64,000 bases of DNA from Pyrrhoderma lamaoense (lineage: Eukaryota > Basidiomycota > Agaricomycetes > Hymenochaetales > Hymenochaetaceae), in contig NBAZ01000009.1 in the NCBI GenBank assembly GCA_002794735.1, positions 372,001 through 436,000 on the forward strand, in the 5' to 3' direction. Position numbers and translations under genes: made by a program. This document shows, in pieces, positions 50,065-61,838 of the stretch. Positions within the stretch are counted from its first letter, which is position 1. Each line of letters opens with the position of its first letter. The notes beneath the pieces are model-generated. The model was not told where the DNA came from, did not search any database, and saw only the letters and a list, made by a program, of their open reading frames with translations.

Positions 50065-53000
50065 ACATGCAACGTACTCTATGATTATGCATTAAACCAT
50101 CATATATGATTTGTATCGATACCATACCAATTCGCCTACTACTATTTGACAATACCCACTTATGAACCCTTATTAATACTTGTTTCAATCATTTCCAGTT
50201 ATTCCCTATGCTATTGTATCTCTATTTTTGTATCCAGTTATGAACTTACATAGGACAAGCCAAGCAGTCACATAAAGAATAATAATAACATACTGTATTG
50301 TTTTACTACTTGATATGAACCGGAAAGCGACTTGTCGTGAAGGGAGCTAACGGCAAGCCAAGCTGAAACACGTATTTCAACGATCAAAAAGAGGGCCTGC
50401 GAGGTGCCAGAAAACATGATCGAACTTATTTTGAAATGAGGGGTTTAGACAGTTGTGTTGGGATAAGTTAGAAGGGGAGTTGAGGCAACTTCTATGGATT
50501 TCAAAGCAAGGGCCTTTTTATCCGTTGCATATAACGCAATGCGTGCTTAACACGTTTATGAGGAGAATGCCGTAAAGGGCTTTCTCGAAGTAATTTCATG
50601 CAAAAGATGGAAAGCTCAAAGGATTCATTAATATCAAGACACCGTGTTAGTGTATCACTGCTTATCTCCTTGCCCCCCAATAATACCATTTACTTGAATT
50701 ACAGCGTTCAGAGAATGTTCAAACTTAGCATATACAGCTGGTATATCAAGACGCAGTCTGATCGACACTAGTACAATTGAATAATACATAATCAGCAATA
50801 TAATCAACAAGTATGAAAGATACACTATTCTCAATTCAAGAAAATGAACATGAATGCTATAAGAATCATACCAAAATATAAGATAGTATACTACTGAAAA
50901 AAAAAATTATCGAGCAACGTATGATCAAAGATATGCTTAAGTGAAAAAAAAATATACTAGCTGATCGTAGATGCTTAAATATAAGCTGTATAATATAAAA
51001 TAACACGGAACAAGTTGACCAAATCTGCTAACAGAGCTAGTATGCCAGTATCACTGATAAAATTCAATCCCTTCTTACTATACATCTACTAATACGTAGA
51101 ATGAGCCCCTGTGAGCTGATTCACTATAGCCGCTGCAACTAAAATCGTATAACTTGTACAGCACGAGGTTACTAAGGTTATTCCCGTGGACATCAAAAGA
51201 CAGTGGGACCACCGTCTTCTAATGCTGGTCTACGTATTTGATACGGAAAGAACGTCGTGTTATACTGACCCTTACAAGATAATATAACTCGTGACATAGT
51301 GGTAAGTTTTGGCTCATTTACATTGACATTATGCTAAAGGGGCACTTTATAATAGAAAAGGAAATGAGTGGATGTAGAAGTGTATTTTATGCCGTGAGAA
51401 ACAGGGCCCATTCTAGTTTTGATGAAGATTTAATGTGATTCGGAATCCACCGCGCTGAGGTAAGAATCAGTGACAGTAACGACATTGTTGAACCTTATCT
51501 TTGTGTCTATATCATGTGAAGCTTGGGCTGTACAGATAATCATAATGTACGAACCTTAGTCGATGACATAACCTGATTCTCACAGCGCGCTACCACGCGG
51601 AGCTCTAGATCAAAAAATATGGCTCACACATCTAGATAAAAGTGGTAGGCCACGAAAACGCAAGCATAGCCCGGGGAAGAATTAGCACCGGTTCTTTAGG
51701 AAGAGCCTACCTCTTCCTCAGGTATGTCGTATCGAAATTTTTGTGTACAGCTTGAGTCGAAATTCGTATAAGCCTAGCTTCAACATAATAGTCAACCAAA
51801 TTTCTATGTATCTTCATGATTGTTATGCACCCGCGTTTCACGGCCACATGCGTCACTGACTCCAAAAAAAGAAAGGATGTACCTAGTAATCCCTTTCTAG
51901 CATACTCTCCAACGAAGAAATAATAGTCTTATTGTGTCAAACATACGCATACCTCCCAGACTGACCAAACCGAAAGCCATCGGCGTTCCTCGAAACAGTG
52001 CTACGTGTTTCTATTGTCTTTCTACTATCATCGAAGATCTAGTCGCACTACATGTGTATTTCAAATTAAGACTCATGAATAAAGAGAGGTTTCCTAAACC
52101 TGCGCGTTGTTTTGTTGAGTTTGTTCGATACAACCTACAAAGGTGGACGCTCAAAAGATTGTAGAGTCTTTGGTTTGCGATCCGGCAAGCTTTTGCATAT
52201 ATTGCGACAGAAGTCCAGAATAGTAATATGGAAGTACCGATAGGCTCTCCTGTTCTATGTTGTTGTATACAAATATCGGGCCACTATGAAAGAATCCGCA
52301 GTAATTCTTGTCTAAAGCGAAAGTAGAGATTCTGAACAATGTTTGCGACTTGATACAGTACGAAACCAGTTCAGTTCTGGATCTGAGTTTGATCGCAGCA
52401 GTTTATTTGGACTATACGTATCTCAAAATACTGATGTTAGTCGGTGAGATGTTCTAGGAGCTTCCTGAAATACTACCTACTACTTTTACACACGCCTAAC
52501 AATTTAAACCTTCTTTTGGAAACTGTGGTTGCGCAGTATAATGAAAGTAGGAAACATGTGTACCCAAAATCCGAGTTCGATGATAGGAAGAACAACCGCC
52601 TTTTGTATACTCGTAGCAAGGAGATGCACATAAAACTCTGCAAATTTGCAAAATGAGTATAGACGGCAAAATATAATAACATACTCTTTTGTGTCGTGTC
52701 CTTTGTCTACCTGTAGACAGAGATAAACATTTCCCTATTTCGAGTAATGGGGTACCTGAAATTGTTATATTGGTTTGATCATGAAAGAGAATTTATGTGA
52801 TCATAACATCAGGTGACAAGCATAGGCCATTCTGATTTAGACTTGACTCTTATTCACTCTTCAATGACTCAAAACCGAATGGCAATTCGTAGCTGAGCAG
52901 AATACAATGCTAACACTGACGCAAGTCCTTCCGGGTCCCGGATTTGACAGCGTGTACAGCTCTATCCGCCAAATTTGATGCAGTAGGTGGATTTAATGAC

Positions 53001-53612
53001 TTACCAGAGAATTGTTACGAATTGGTAAATCCAGTTACTGAATAATTTTCGTTGTTTGTAGGTGCTTTCCTGTGCTCTTCGCCATCCTTCAGATAGCATG
53101 AAGTCATAAAACTGAGATCGATATCCTAAGCGTGTATGGGAGTGGTAATTGAACCCTTAGGCTGTGTTGATCTTTCTAGCGCTAATCTGCACCGCCCTAA
53201 GAATCACATTAGTTATCTTCGGTTCGCCCTGAATTATAGGCTACTTGACCTCCGAATCTGTTCTCATTGTCGTTGCATACTCTGCTTCTTCGACTTACGA
53301 TGCCGAAGATGGAAAATTACGACACCCACGTCGGACGTGGCAAGTAGGTACCGACGCGCTAAATAAACCTGTGCACGACAGAAGAACGAAATCCCGCTCC
53401 CACTCCGCGTCGGCAAGTTTCTATTTCCAGATGAAAAATCTGATCAGGATGAATCAATTGTATTATGCATATGAGCGCTTATATAGAAATTTTTCATATT
53501 TCATCGACAGAACTTGCGGACTCTATCTTCTACCACCCCTTTACCAGATACTATATCATTCTGCGTTATTCAACCACAGCAACTCAAATTTTATCTCTTT
53601 TGTATAGATAAA
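50065..53612. other. gene-poor region with second inverted-repeat element
   Basis: About 3.5 kb. It holds the MITE-like copy at 50733-50990 and a TATATA box at about 53480 for DUF6699 paralogue 3. Other ORFs (for example 51934-52164 and 53245-53607) have no supporting features. Confidence 0.45.
50733..50990. mobile_element. MITE-like element, copy 2, flanked by TA
   Basis: Left end TA-CAGCTGGTATAT, then GATCGACACTAGTAC exactly as in copy 1; right end contains CTAGCTGATCGTAG and finishes AAGCTG-TA. The inner element is 254 bases, against 345 in copy 1. Internal segments such as AATCAGCAATAT and AATCAACAA are shared in order. It is a diverged, shortened relative without coding capacity. Confidence 0.72.
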
Positions 53613-54611
53613 ATGCCATACGAATTCGATGATAGAGGATACCCAACGTACCACGACAATAATACCTACTTACGCGCTTCACCTGTCATTCCATCTCCCC
53701 GACATTCACCATACCACACACCAGTACCATCTCCTCACGTGTCTCCCAACTCCTCACCGATGTACCTCGATGAGAACTACAACTATTATCAACCAGGAAC
53801 GGGGTATGTAGGTGTCCCTATGATGCCTGCAGGATTTGTCCCGCTTCCTCCCAGCCCATCGGCATTATCTGCAATGTTCGTCCCATTACCACCCAGTCCT
53901 CGTATCAGCCCACGGCGCACACCAGTTCCCTTGTCTCCTGGTGGGATGTTAAGCGCATACCCACAGTACCAGCAACCGCACTATAGCCACCCGTATGATC
54001 CCTTCTACTTCCCACAAGGCGAGAATTACTTTATCCTCTACCACAACAAATTACTGACCCCAGGTATAGCCGGTAATATGTACATGAATCCTACCCATGT
54101 ACCTCAAGCAAAAATCAACCACCTACTACAGAACTCTCGCTATGTCAAGCTTGATCTTTCCCTCCCTACATTCTCACCTTTGACGGCAAGTGGTGGTTGG
54201 CAATCGTCACAGTTACGACCAGTCCACGAAGGTTACCTTGAGGGAATAGCATCATATCCTGCTGTTACTGAAATGACTATTGCATGCAAAGCATTTGGAA
54301 AGTTCGAGCAAAGCTGGAAAATCAATATCCGTCTACGAGATGCGATCAGAGTAGGAGACGTACTCCGTTATGTTCATGCCGGCATGCGAACGCAAGTTAC
54401 TCATGCTGAATGGGCTTCAATGAGTCAAACAGACGTGCTTGAAGCTAGTCGATCTTACACTCGACGAACACGAGTAGCAAACTCGGAATCTGAAACTATG
54501 AATGGTGTACTACGTGTTGACTTACTGCGGGATAAATACTACTTTGACGGAATTAAACGGATTAGAGAAGATGATCCGTATAATTTCGAACTCAAAGTTA
54601 AGTCCAAGTGA
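53613..54611 (+). CDS. DUF6699 protein, paralogue 3
   Basis: Single exon, 332 residues from MPYEFDDRGYPTYHDNNTYL. The N-terminal half is made of Pro/Ser repeats (SPRHSPYHTPVPSPHVSP, FVPLPPSP twice) and Tyr-rich segments. The DUF6699 domain occupies about residues 215-320: ATEMTIACKAFGKFE-like start, IRVGDVLRYVHAGMRTQVT, then VLRVDLLRDKYYFDGI. A TATATA box lies about 130 bases upstream of the ATG. No frame defects. Role unknown; the Pro-rich arm may mediate protein contacts (inference). Confidence 0.82.
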   Translation: MPYEFDDRGYPTYHDNNTYLRASPVIPSPRHSPYHTPVPSPHVSPNSSPMYLDENYNYYQPGTGYVGVPMMPAGFVPLPPSPSALSAMFVPLPPSPRISPRRTPVPLSPGGMLSAYPQYQQPHYSHPYDPFYFPQGENYFILYHNKLLTPGIAGNMYMNPTHVPQAKINHLLQNSRYVKLDLSLPTFSPLTASGGWQSSQLRPVHEGYLEGIASYPAVTEMTIACKAFGKFEQSWKINIRLRDAIRVGDVLRYVHAGMRTQVTHAEWASMSQTDVLEASRSYTRRTRVANSESETMNGVLRVDLLRDKYYFDGIKRIREDDPYNFELKVKSK

Positions 54612-55289
54612 TTAGTAACTATTTTTATGTGACCACACATTTTCTTGCCTTTCTGTATCATTCATATTCCCATACACATACACCCATAATGTGTACCCAC
54701 AATTATATCTCATGTTTATGTCCATTATTTTCTTTTATTTCATATGGGGCCCTTATGATATCTTATCTGATTCTTTCGCGTAACGGTTATGCCTGTGTAC
54801 CCTCTCACTGTTGATTTACTATTCTCTTTCTCGTAGAAAGAGAGTTATAGTCCTTTACAATATATACATGATATTATGATGAAGAATTACTTTCCTGGTT
54901 AAGCTCTAAAAGATGATATTAGAATTTGAAATACTCACTTTTATTACTAGCATCTTTATTATCTAATCTGTTAAGATTTGAGTTTGAGATTGCATCCGTC
55001 ACTGACAGTAAGGTCTATGGCTTTTTAGTCTGAAGCATACACAGATATACCCATATATACACGTAAATACTAAATGGCTGAGCTGGTCAATTGCTATTCT
55101 ACATTAGTTTGTACGTACACCAATTCTTAATTAACAGACTCGGCTCATGACAAAACTCATCAACGCCCATCAATCAGAAGCAATTCGATTTAAATAGAAT
55201 TCTTTTTATAGAGAATACAATACTTTAATACATAACTTCTCCCGTAGATGTATAATCAATACCTCAAGCTTCTCAATAAACACCTCGCC
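54612..55289. other. convergent intergenic region
   Basis: About 680 bases of AT-rich DNA between convergent genes, presumably both 3' UTRs. Nothing else recognised. Confidence 0.45.
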
Positions 55290-56512
55290 TCAAGGCCAGT
55301 TCTCGAACCCAAGATCAACGCCTAAACACCATTTAGTATGAGAAAGGAAGATAGGGAAATAGACTTGGTACGAACCCCATGGTGGTGTGACAAAACGTTT
55401 TTGCTTCCCGGCAGCTGCCAGTCCATCTAATTGAGCCACATCTTCATCAGTGAGTTTAGGGATTGCGGCAAGTGTCCCAGTCAAATTAGATGCTATACGT
55501 GAAGCCGAGATAGATTTACAAATAACGACAATGTCTTTCTTGACTTAAATGGGCGAAGTGAGTCAATATATACTAAACTTAGGATCAGTTCAAAAGCAGC
55601 TGACTCACGCAAATAAGCAAGTAATACATGAGCTGGATGGGTATCAATTCTCTTTGCAATCCCAGTAACGAATTCATCAGAAAGCAGCGGGGATCCAGTA
55701 GATCCGAGTGGGGAGTATGCTTGAGGGAGGATACCCTTTGAACGGAGATATGCCACGAGCTTATGTTGGGGATTGTATACATGTAGTTCAAGTTGGTCGA
55801 CAGCGGGATAATAGTTGCACTCGGGAGTATCTGTTCCAGCATTTTCTCGGAGCAATTAGATACACCGATAGATCTAACCTTTCCTATTTTTTCACCCAAT
55901 GATGAGCTCTAAGTACAGAGATGATATTGATAGAATGGGGAACACACCCTTTTTAACTAATTCTTCCATTTGTTTCCAAGTTTCCGAGATAGGCCAGGAG
56001 TGATCTATATCACGAAAACCATCAGGTAGTGTCGGAAACTGTGGATGGTTCCCTTTTGGATTTAATGGAACGGGCCAATGAATCAGATATACTGAATTGA
56101 ATGGAATCAGTATTGACAGGTTCTCGATTGGACATTGATACATACAGTCAAGGTATTCCACACCAAGATCGGAGAGTGTCTTATCAAGCGCCTCCTCAAC
56201 TCGAGAGTGGTATGTGCTCCACAGTTTGCTTGTTAACTTACGGCAAACTTCCATTCAAAAGAGTGCCATGGAATTTAGTACAAGCATACGACTTACGAAG
56301 ATCTCTGACCTAGGAATCCCAGACTTCCGAATTCCTTCACCGACTTCTTTCTCATTTCCATACCCAGCGGCACAGTCGATATGTCTGTACCCTGCCTCTG
56401 CAAGGGCATAACGAACTGCTTCTACAACCTCCTCCGGTGTTGATTTCCAAGTACCAAACCCAATTCCAGGAATTTCGAAACCGCTATTGAGTTTGAATGT
56501 TGGTACGCTCAT
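55290..56512 (-). CDS. aldo-keto reductase
   Basis: Minus strand from ATG 56512 (MSVPTFKLNSGFEIPGIGFG) to TGA at 55290, with several short introns. The AKR catalytic tetrad is visible: Asp in GYRHIDCAAGYGNE, Tyr in the same motif, Lys in TSKLW and His in YLIHWPVPL. Further family blocks: IGVSNCSEKMLEQIL, QAYSPLG and KDIVVICKS. The protein is about 310 residues, a normal AKR barrel using NADPH to reduce aldehydes or ketones. The frame is broken once, at the run 55805-55807; one additional base gives ATIIPAVDQLELHVYN, the expected family sequence. Start taken at MSVPT; an upstream in-frame extension lacks an ATG. Confidence 0.87.
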
Positions 56513-56997
56513 GGCTGACTTTTCTTCGCAAAGTTCCAAGTTTCTGCGGAGGTTGGGGGTGGGAAAGATTAGTTAGGTCCACATCTATCAGAGTATTGGC
56601 CTTGCTTTATATATTCGCGTCATAATGGTGCATATGAGCACTCGACTTTGATCTGATACAAAAAAGGGCGACGGCTGTAGACGCATTTCTTTTATTTCGG
56701 TCCGCATACGGTCCGAGATCCTTCCTTGAGTTTGGAAATGGTTTTTCGATCAGAATTGTTTTTTGAGTTTTGCAACGTTTTATTCACCTTTTTTGTCTGA
56801 AACTTGCGAACAATTAAAATTATGGGTTTTATCTTATTTTACATAAGCATGTACCTGATTAAATCTCGTTTTTGGATATCCGAGCCCTAAGTTCCGATAA
56901 TGGCAGTTTGATCACACCTATAATATAATCCTGTGCAAACAATGGAACATCGGTCAATATCAAATTGCTGAGCCATTACTTCACCACGTTTGGACTC
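56513..56997. other. divergent intergenic region
   Basis: About 485 bases between the minus-strand reductase and the plus-strand kinase; shared promoter region. No distinct element identified. Confidence 0.45.
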
Positions 56998-59435
56998 ATG
57001 CGTGGGTTCGGTGTGGACAATAGATACAGTAGCTCTATCGTAAAACCCTTGGTCATGGATAGGCCGTGTTCTCTTTCCCCAAATTGTGCTGGTCCAGCTA
57101 TCTCGAATCGAAATGACATACTACGCAGCGCTTTATCAAAACTTAAACATCTGGACAAAACGGGATTAGTAATCTATGACAGTGCTGATATGCACGCCCA
57201 TGGAGGTTATTGTGATGTTTTCGTGGGACGCATCAGCAAAAAGCACTTGGATCCCGTTTATTCCAAGATTATTGTCGAAGACCAGCTCGAAACAGATTCA
57301 GATATTAAGATTGCCATAAAGCGGCTGAGGGTGCATATCCTGAATGATCAGGATTTCATGAAGGTGAACTTGACTAGATCGTATACTAGTCATACTTCTG
57401 TTCTCAATTGTATTTTTAGCCTTTCGTAAAAGAATTAAGACTTTGGTCCAAATTACGACACGAAAATATTCTTGCTTTACTGGGATATTTAATGGAGGGA
57501 GATTATCCATCTATTCTTTCAGAATGGATGCCCTATGGGACAGCACGACGATATGTAGAGAGCAAAGAGTTATCAACCTATGAACTCCTTGATATGGTGA
57601 TCAATATAATTCCGTACCTTCGGATCTCGGCGCTGATGGCTATACTGTTTAAGCTCACAGGTATTGCCCGTGGAGTGAACTACCTCCATGAGAAAAACAT
57701 AGTTCACTCAGATCTTAAAGCAGTTCGTATTTTTGTATCTAATGCGATACCATGGGCTGATCAAAAGCTTGAAACTGACTAGGACAACATTCTGATAGGG
57801 CCCTCTACTGAGCCTCTTATTTGTGACTTCGGTATCTCTCGTATGCTCAATTCTTCACTCACTTTTGGTGGGACTACTGTTGGAGGCGGGGGAATACGAG
57901 GAACAATAAGATGGATGGCACCAGAGCTACTTACCTATGACCCGGAAATGAAGTCCAATTTACATACCAAAGCAAGTGATATTTGGGCGTTTGGAATGAC
58001 AGTATATGTTAGTATAACTAGCAGTTTCTGTATAATTTTCCTATCCTTAACTCCCGAGATTCACATCCAAGTTACTATCTTTGTACTGAAGTTCAAACTT
58101 TAGGAACTTGTCACAAAGAGTCCACCTTTCGCGCATATTCGAGTTGATGCTCAAGTGATACATGTCGTCATCAATGGAGAAATTCCTCTCAAGACACGTT
58201 TTGATCAGTATCCAAAGTGTCCACCTTCCTCCCGTTTTCTTCTTCTTCTCTATCTTCATCATCATCTTCGGACTCGGAGCTCGCAAGGGCTTCCGCTACA
58301 AATCTAACTATGTCAGATATTGAAGACTCCGTAGACCAAGAATTACCTCGTAGAAACTCTCCGGATAGAATTATAGATAAGATCTGGGAGGCTTGCTTGA
58401 GGAGTTGGGAATTCTCGCCGGACGAAAGAATCGATATCAGGAAACTGCTTAAGTACCTTGAGTCCTTAAAATCAATGACGGGTGCCTCGGATGAAGTCGC
58501 ACTCATTACAAAGAGAAAGGGTATATATGATGTTGTCGAGTCAGCTTCTCACATCAAAAAGAAGAACTATAATAGGTATCCACGATATAGGGTAAATACT
58601 ACGATCGTAACTCGTACAGATCGTAAATCTCTTGATACTCCCTCTCCTGATCCGTCTGTTCTGTCAATATCTTCAGAGTCAGAATCCGAACGAAACATCC
58701 CTCAAGAAAAATCTTCTCGGGAATCATCCGTCGCATCAGGGAAAAGAGTGCACTTCCAAGATAAACCGGACATTATCCAAGCGGAAATTATGTCAGATGC
58801 AGATGTCAGTGAGTCAGAAGCTGAGCCCTCTGATGAACATCTCTCTACGGACCCGGAAGATAGCTCGGAATACTTCTATTCATCTGATGAAGGTAAGGGT
58901 CGCTTGTAGAAAGTAGTCTCATTTTTCATCTAACTGATTATGCGTCTATGTGATTTTACACTGTTACTTACATTCAATATCATCCTTAGACTCTATAAGA
59001 AAATATCCGGACCATTTAGGTACTACTCCTTTGAAGGTGGCACTGATATCTTTTGCTTCCGGCCCAAGGATGTCTGGTTCAGGTACTAAAGAACAGGGTG
59101 GCTTTGACTCCGAGGAATCGACATCATCATTATCACCTTTTCCTACCAATCATGATCATGATCCTTACGAAAAGGTTAGAAAGGCTGCAAATGAGTTGAA
59201 GAAGGCACAGAAGGAAGTAGATGACGCCCGTAAGCTTTTTTTGTAGATTCTATCTGTTTCAGCTTCATAAAAATTGATAAATCACACATGAAAAGGACAT
59301 GATCTTGGGATCAAATGTATGATAAAGGGGCTCAGCTTTACTGAGTTATCGAAGGCTATGCAAAGGGTAGAGGATGCAGAAACCAACCTTGAGAAAAGAA
59401 AGAAAGAATACGAAGAATCTAGCGCATGTATGTAA
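56998..59435 (+). CDS. protein kinase (TKL-like) with Ser-rich, coiled-coil tail
   Basis: Starts at ATG 56998 (MRGFGVDNRYSSS). The glycine loop is HGGYCDVFVG, the ATP-binding Lys is in IKIAIKRL, and the catalytic loop is IVHSDLKADNIL, formed across an intron and carrying HSD instead of HRD. DFGISRM, GTIRWMAPELL and ASDIWAFGMTVY complete the core. DKIWEACLRSWEF and ERIDIRKLLKYL end the kinase domain, as in basidiomycete TKL-type kinases. The tail is acidic and Ser-rich (SISSESESERN), then predicted coiled coil (KKAQKEVDDAR, RVEDAETNLEKRKKEYEE). One C seems missing at 58231-58233. The last join near 59230-59355 is uncertain; the protein may end at 59246 instead of 59435. Target unknown. Confidence 0.82.
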
Positions 59436-60058
59436 ACCGCTTGTATACTTTACCATCTTCAATACTGAATTGTTCGTTAGATAAAAATATGTTATCAAGG
59501 CGATGGAAGCTAGCTAAGGCTACCTGAATATGTCACATTCATAACTCACATTTACATGCGCATTGTACGATATAATTGATAGTAATCAGATACTTTTATT
59601 CCGACTGCATCTCCAGATATCGTTTTGCATACTTTTTATACATAGTTCTAAACTTGACTATTGAATCCTCTTTATTATAATGCGAAAATGATCAAGTATC
59701 TCATTCTGGGTAGTTAACGTTGTATACTAGGTATCTAAACAAATCAGATGTCACAGACTTTACTAGCGTGAAAGTAAGACATCAACGACGTATTGGTATC
59801 ATGATATGAAAAGGGATTGATATGAGAATATCTTGAAGACACCTCATTGTTGAGTGAAGAAACATAAAAATTATATGACCAACTCATGTTTTAGATCGAA
59901 ACTACGTAGAGGCGTAGAAAGCAGTGGGGAGGGGAGAAGTGGAGGGGGTTTAACGTCATCGGAGGACGAATAAGCTAGTTAAAGCGATAGATCATAAAGA
60001 CATCCTATTAGTAGTGGTGTCAATATATAGATGGATTATGAGAAGAAATGCCTAAAGA
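59436..60058. other. convergent intergenic region
   Basis: About 620 bases of AT-rich DNA between convergent genes. No gene or repeat recognised. Confidence 0.45.
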
Positions 60059-61177
60059 TTAGATGAGAGTCGCTATGAAAGCTCCAATCATCAACCACAG
60101 AACACCTGGTATACCCATATTACACTCCGAACCCGAAGATGTAGAGGCGTCCACGAGTGGAGCCGCCGCTCCTATGGTTGTATTCAAACATGAGAGTAAG
60201 TTCTGATCTACCCAGCTAGGTAGAGGTGTATCTGTCGCATTTGAGGTAGCATTTGGATTAAGAGCGGCTGTATCATTGTAGCCATCAAGAGTAAGAACAA
60301 TACTACTCGCACGATAATATTGTACGGCTTGTTCGGGCCTTGGAGTTGATGTATCGTTACTATTTGGGTTGTATGCCGTGATATTTTGCGATCCAGTTGA
60401 GTTGGAGTTGAGATTTGATGAGCAAGTGCTTGTGATGGAACCAAGTAGTGATGTAACAGTAGCATTATCCGCAATCAGGTGGAAGTTTGAATATTGACTT
60501 GATGAAGAGAAAGGGACTGTGACAAGGACACCACCTGGCCTTGAGCTATTGCTTGCATCGCCATACTAAGTTTTCTATGATCAACTTTCAGGTATATCAA
60601 AGGCATTAAACGACTCACTTCGCTGCTATGTAAGTATGCGACAGTTCCGGCACCTATTGTTGATCCCCAAACGACCGGCCAGAAGTAAAATGGAAAGCCT
60701 AATCCTGATACACCTCGAGAAGTAATACCAGGATATCCACTACCATATGTTCTAGTTAAATGAGAAGAGTGATAGTATATTTAGTTACGACAGACAAAAG
60801 TGGTTCTAGAATAGAATCATCAAACCTGGTACCGTAGATTCCATCTCGGGTTCCCCCGCCTAGTGATCGACCAGAAAATAATTGACCACTAGGTATGGTC
60901 GTGATTGGACCACCCCACTTGCATATGGTGTTGCAGTCGTCCTCCCTCCTGTTGATGCACCAGAACCGATGTTTACTGATGAGCGTCCGCTGCCTGATCC
61001 GCCGCTGCTCGACCCGCCGCTCGATCCACCCCTTCCGCTGCTACTGCCACCGCTAGAACCACTTCTACCTCCACTACTACTACCTCCACCACCACCTCCC
61101 CCACCTTTCCTACGATATATATCTCTTTTTCCTTTTTGAGATTTTGATCGAGGTGCAGAAAATAATGGAATAAACAT
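60059..61177 (-). CDS. Gly/Ser-rich putative GPI-anchored surface protein
   Basis: Minus strand from ATG 61177 to TAA at 60059. The N-terminal part has a run of eight Gly and SSGG repeats (60990-61110). It is followed by the blocks GGGTRDGIYGT, YGSGYPGITSRGVSGLGFPF and YFWPVVWGS, a pattern seen in basidiomycete hypothetical secreted proteins. The next domain has many Asn-X-Ser/Thr sites and cysteines (STCSSNLNSNSTGSQN, NLLSCLNTT). The end, SECNMGIPGVLWLMIGAF, is hydrophobic and fits a GPI-attachment signal. No convincing signal peptide follows the first ATG, so an upstream exon may be missed. One G is missing in the run 60913-60916. Probably a wall or membrane protein. Confidence 0.7.
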
Positions 61178-61838
61178 TATAGTCGTCAAAAATAGAAAAA
61201 GATTAAGAAAATCAAGATGACGTATACAGAGACGAGCAGAATGTTAGGAAATGGGTGGAAAGCCCTCTCCTCATTTACTAACTCATATATATATGTGTGT
61301 CAGCCTAATTGGAATGTTATCCGGTACACATGCATGTGCTGTGTTGACCTAAACGTCGGTCGGGTAACCGTTAGCCCAATGCGTGAGAAAAGAGATGGGA
61401 GACGCCAAGCCCCCGCCCCGAGGGCAATATGGTAATCAACTAGAGTCTGCTTAATAAAGTTAACATCCCTATTCTAGAAAGCGGCAACAGATATCAATCA
61501 TTACATTGACATGCAGACCTACATGCAAAAAGAATAGATATCAAGTCTCCATATCTATAACTCCAGACTTCACTCTATTTTTACAGATAACAAACATTTT
61601 TCATAACCCTCAAAGCAAAACAGAAAGTAGGATTATGCATACAAGCAGACTTCGGTATGTTACCGGAAATACTACCCATACTAGTAGAGGCAGTGCGCCG
61701 CTCATGATATTTGTCTAACTCTAGCTATATGCTTAGAGTAAATAATCCGATCATCTACTGAATATACACTTATCCATTTAGTACACATCTACACTGTTAA
61801 GGTACATATGATGTTGATTGAGGGTGGAAAGAGCCATT
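61178..61838. other. intergenic region
   Basis: About 660 bases between two minus-strand genes: promoter of the Gly-rich protein gene and 3' flank of the phosphatase gene. No gene seen. Confidence 0.45.

Noticed and set aside
53136..53607. Possible gene in front of DUF6699 paralogue 3
   Set aside because: ORFs overlap in different frames, none has splice or domain support, and the region holds the TATA box of the next gene.
44022..59435. Secondary-metabolite cluster of MDR genes, reductase and kinase
   Set aside because: No polyketide, peptide or terpene synthase is in the window and the P450 is 25 kb away.
60882..61139. Proline-rich ORF on the plus strand
   Set aside because: It is the complement of the Gly/Ser repeat of the minus-strand surface protein.
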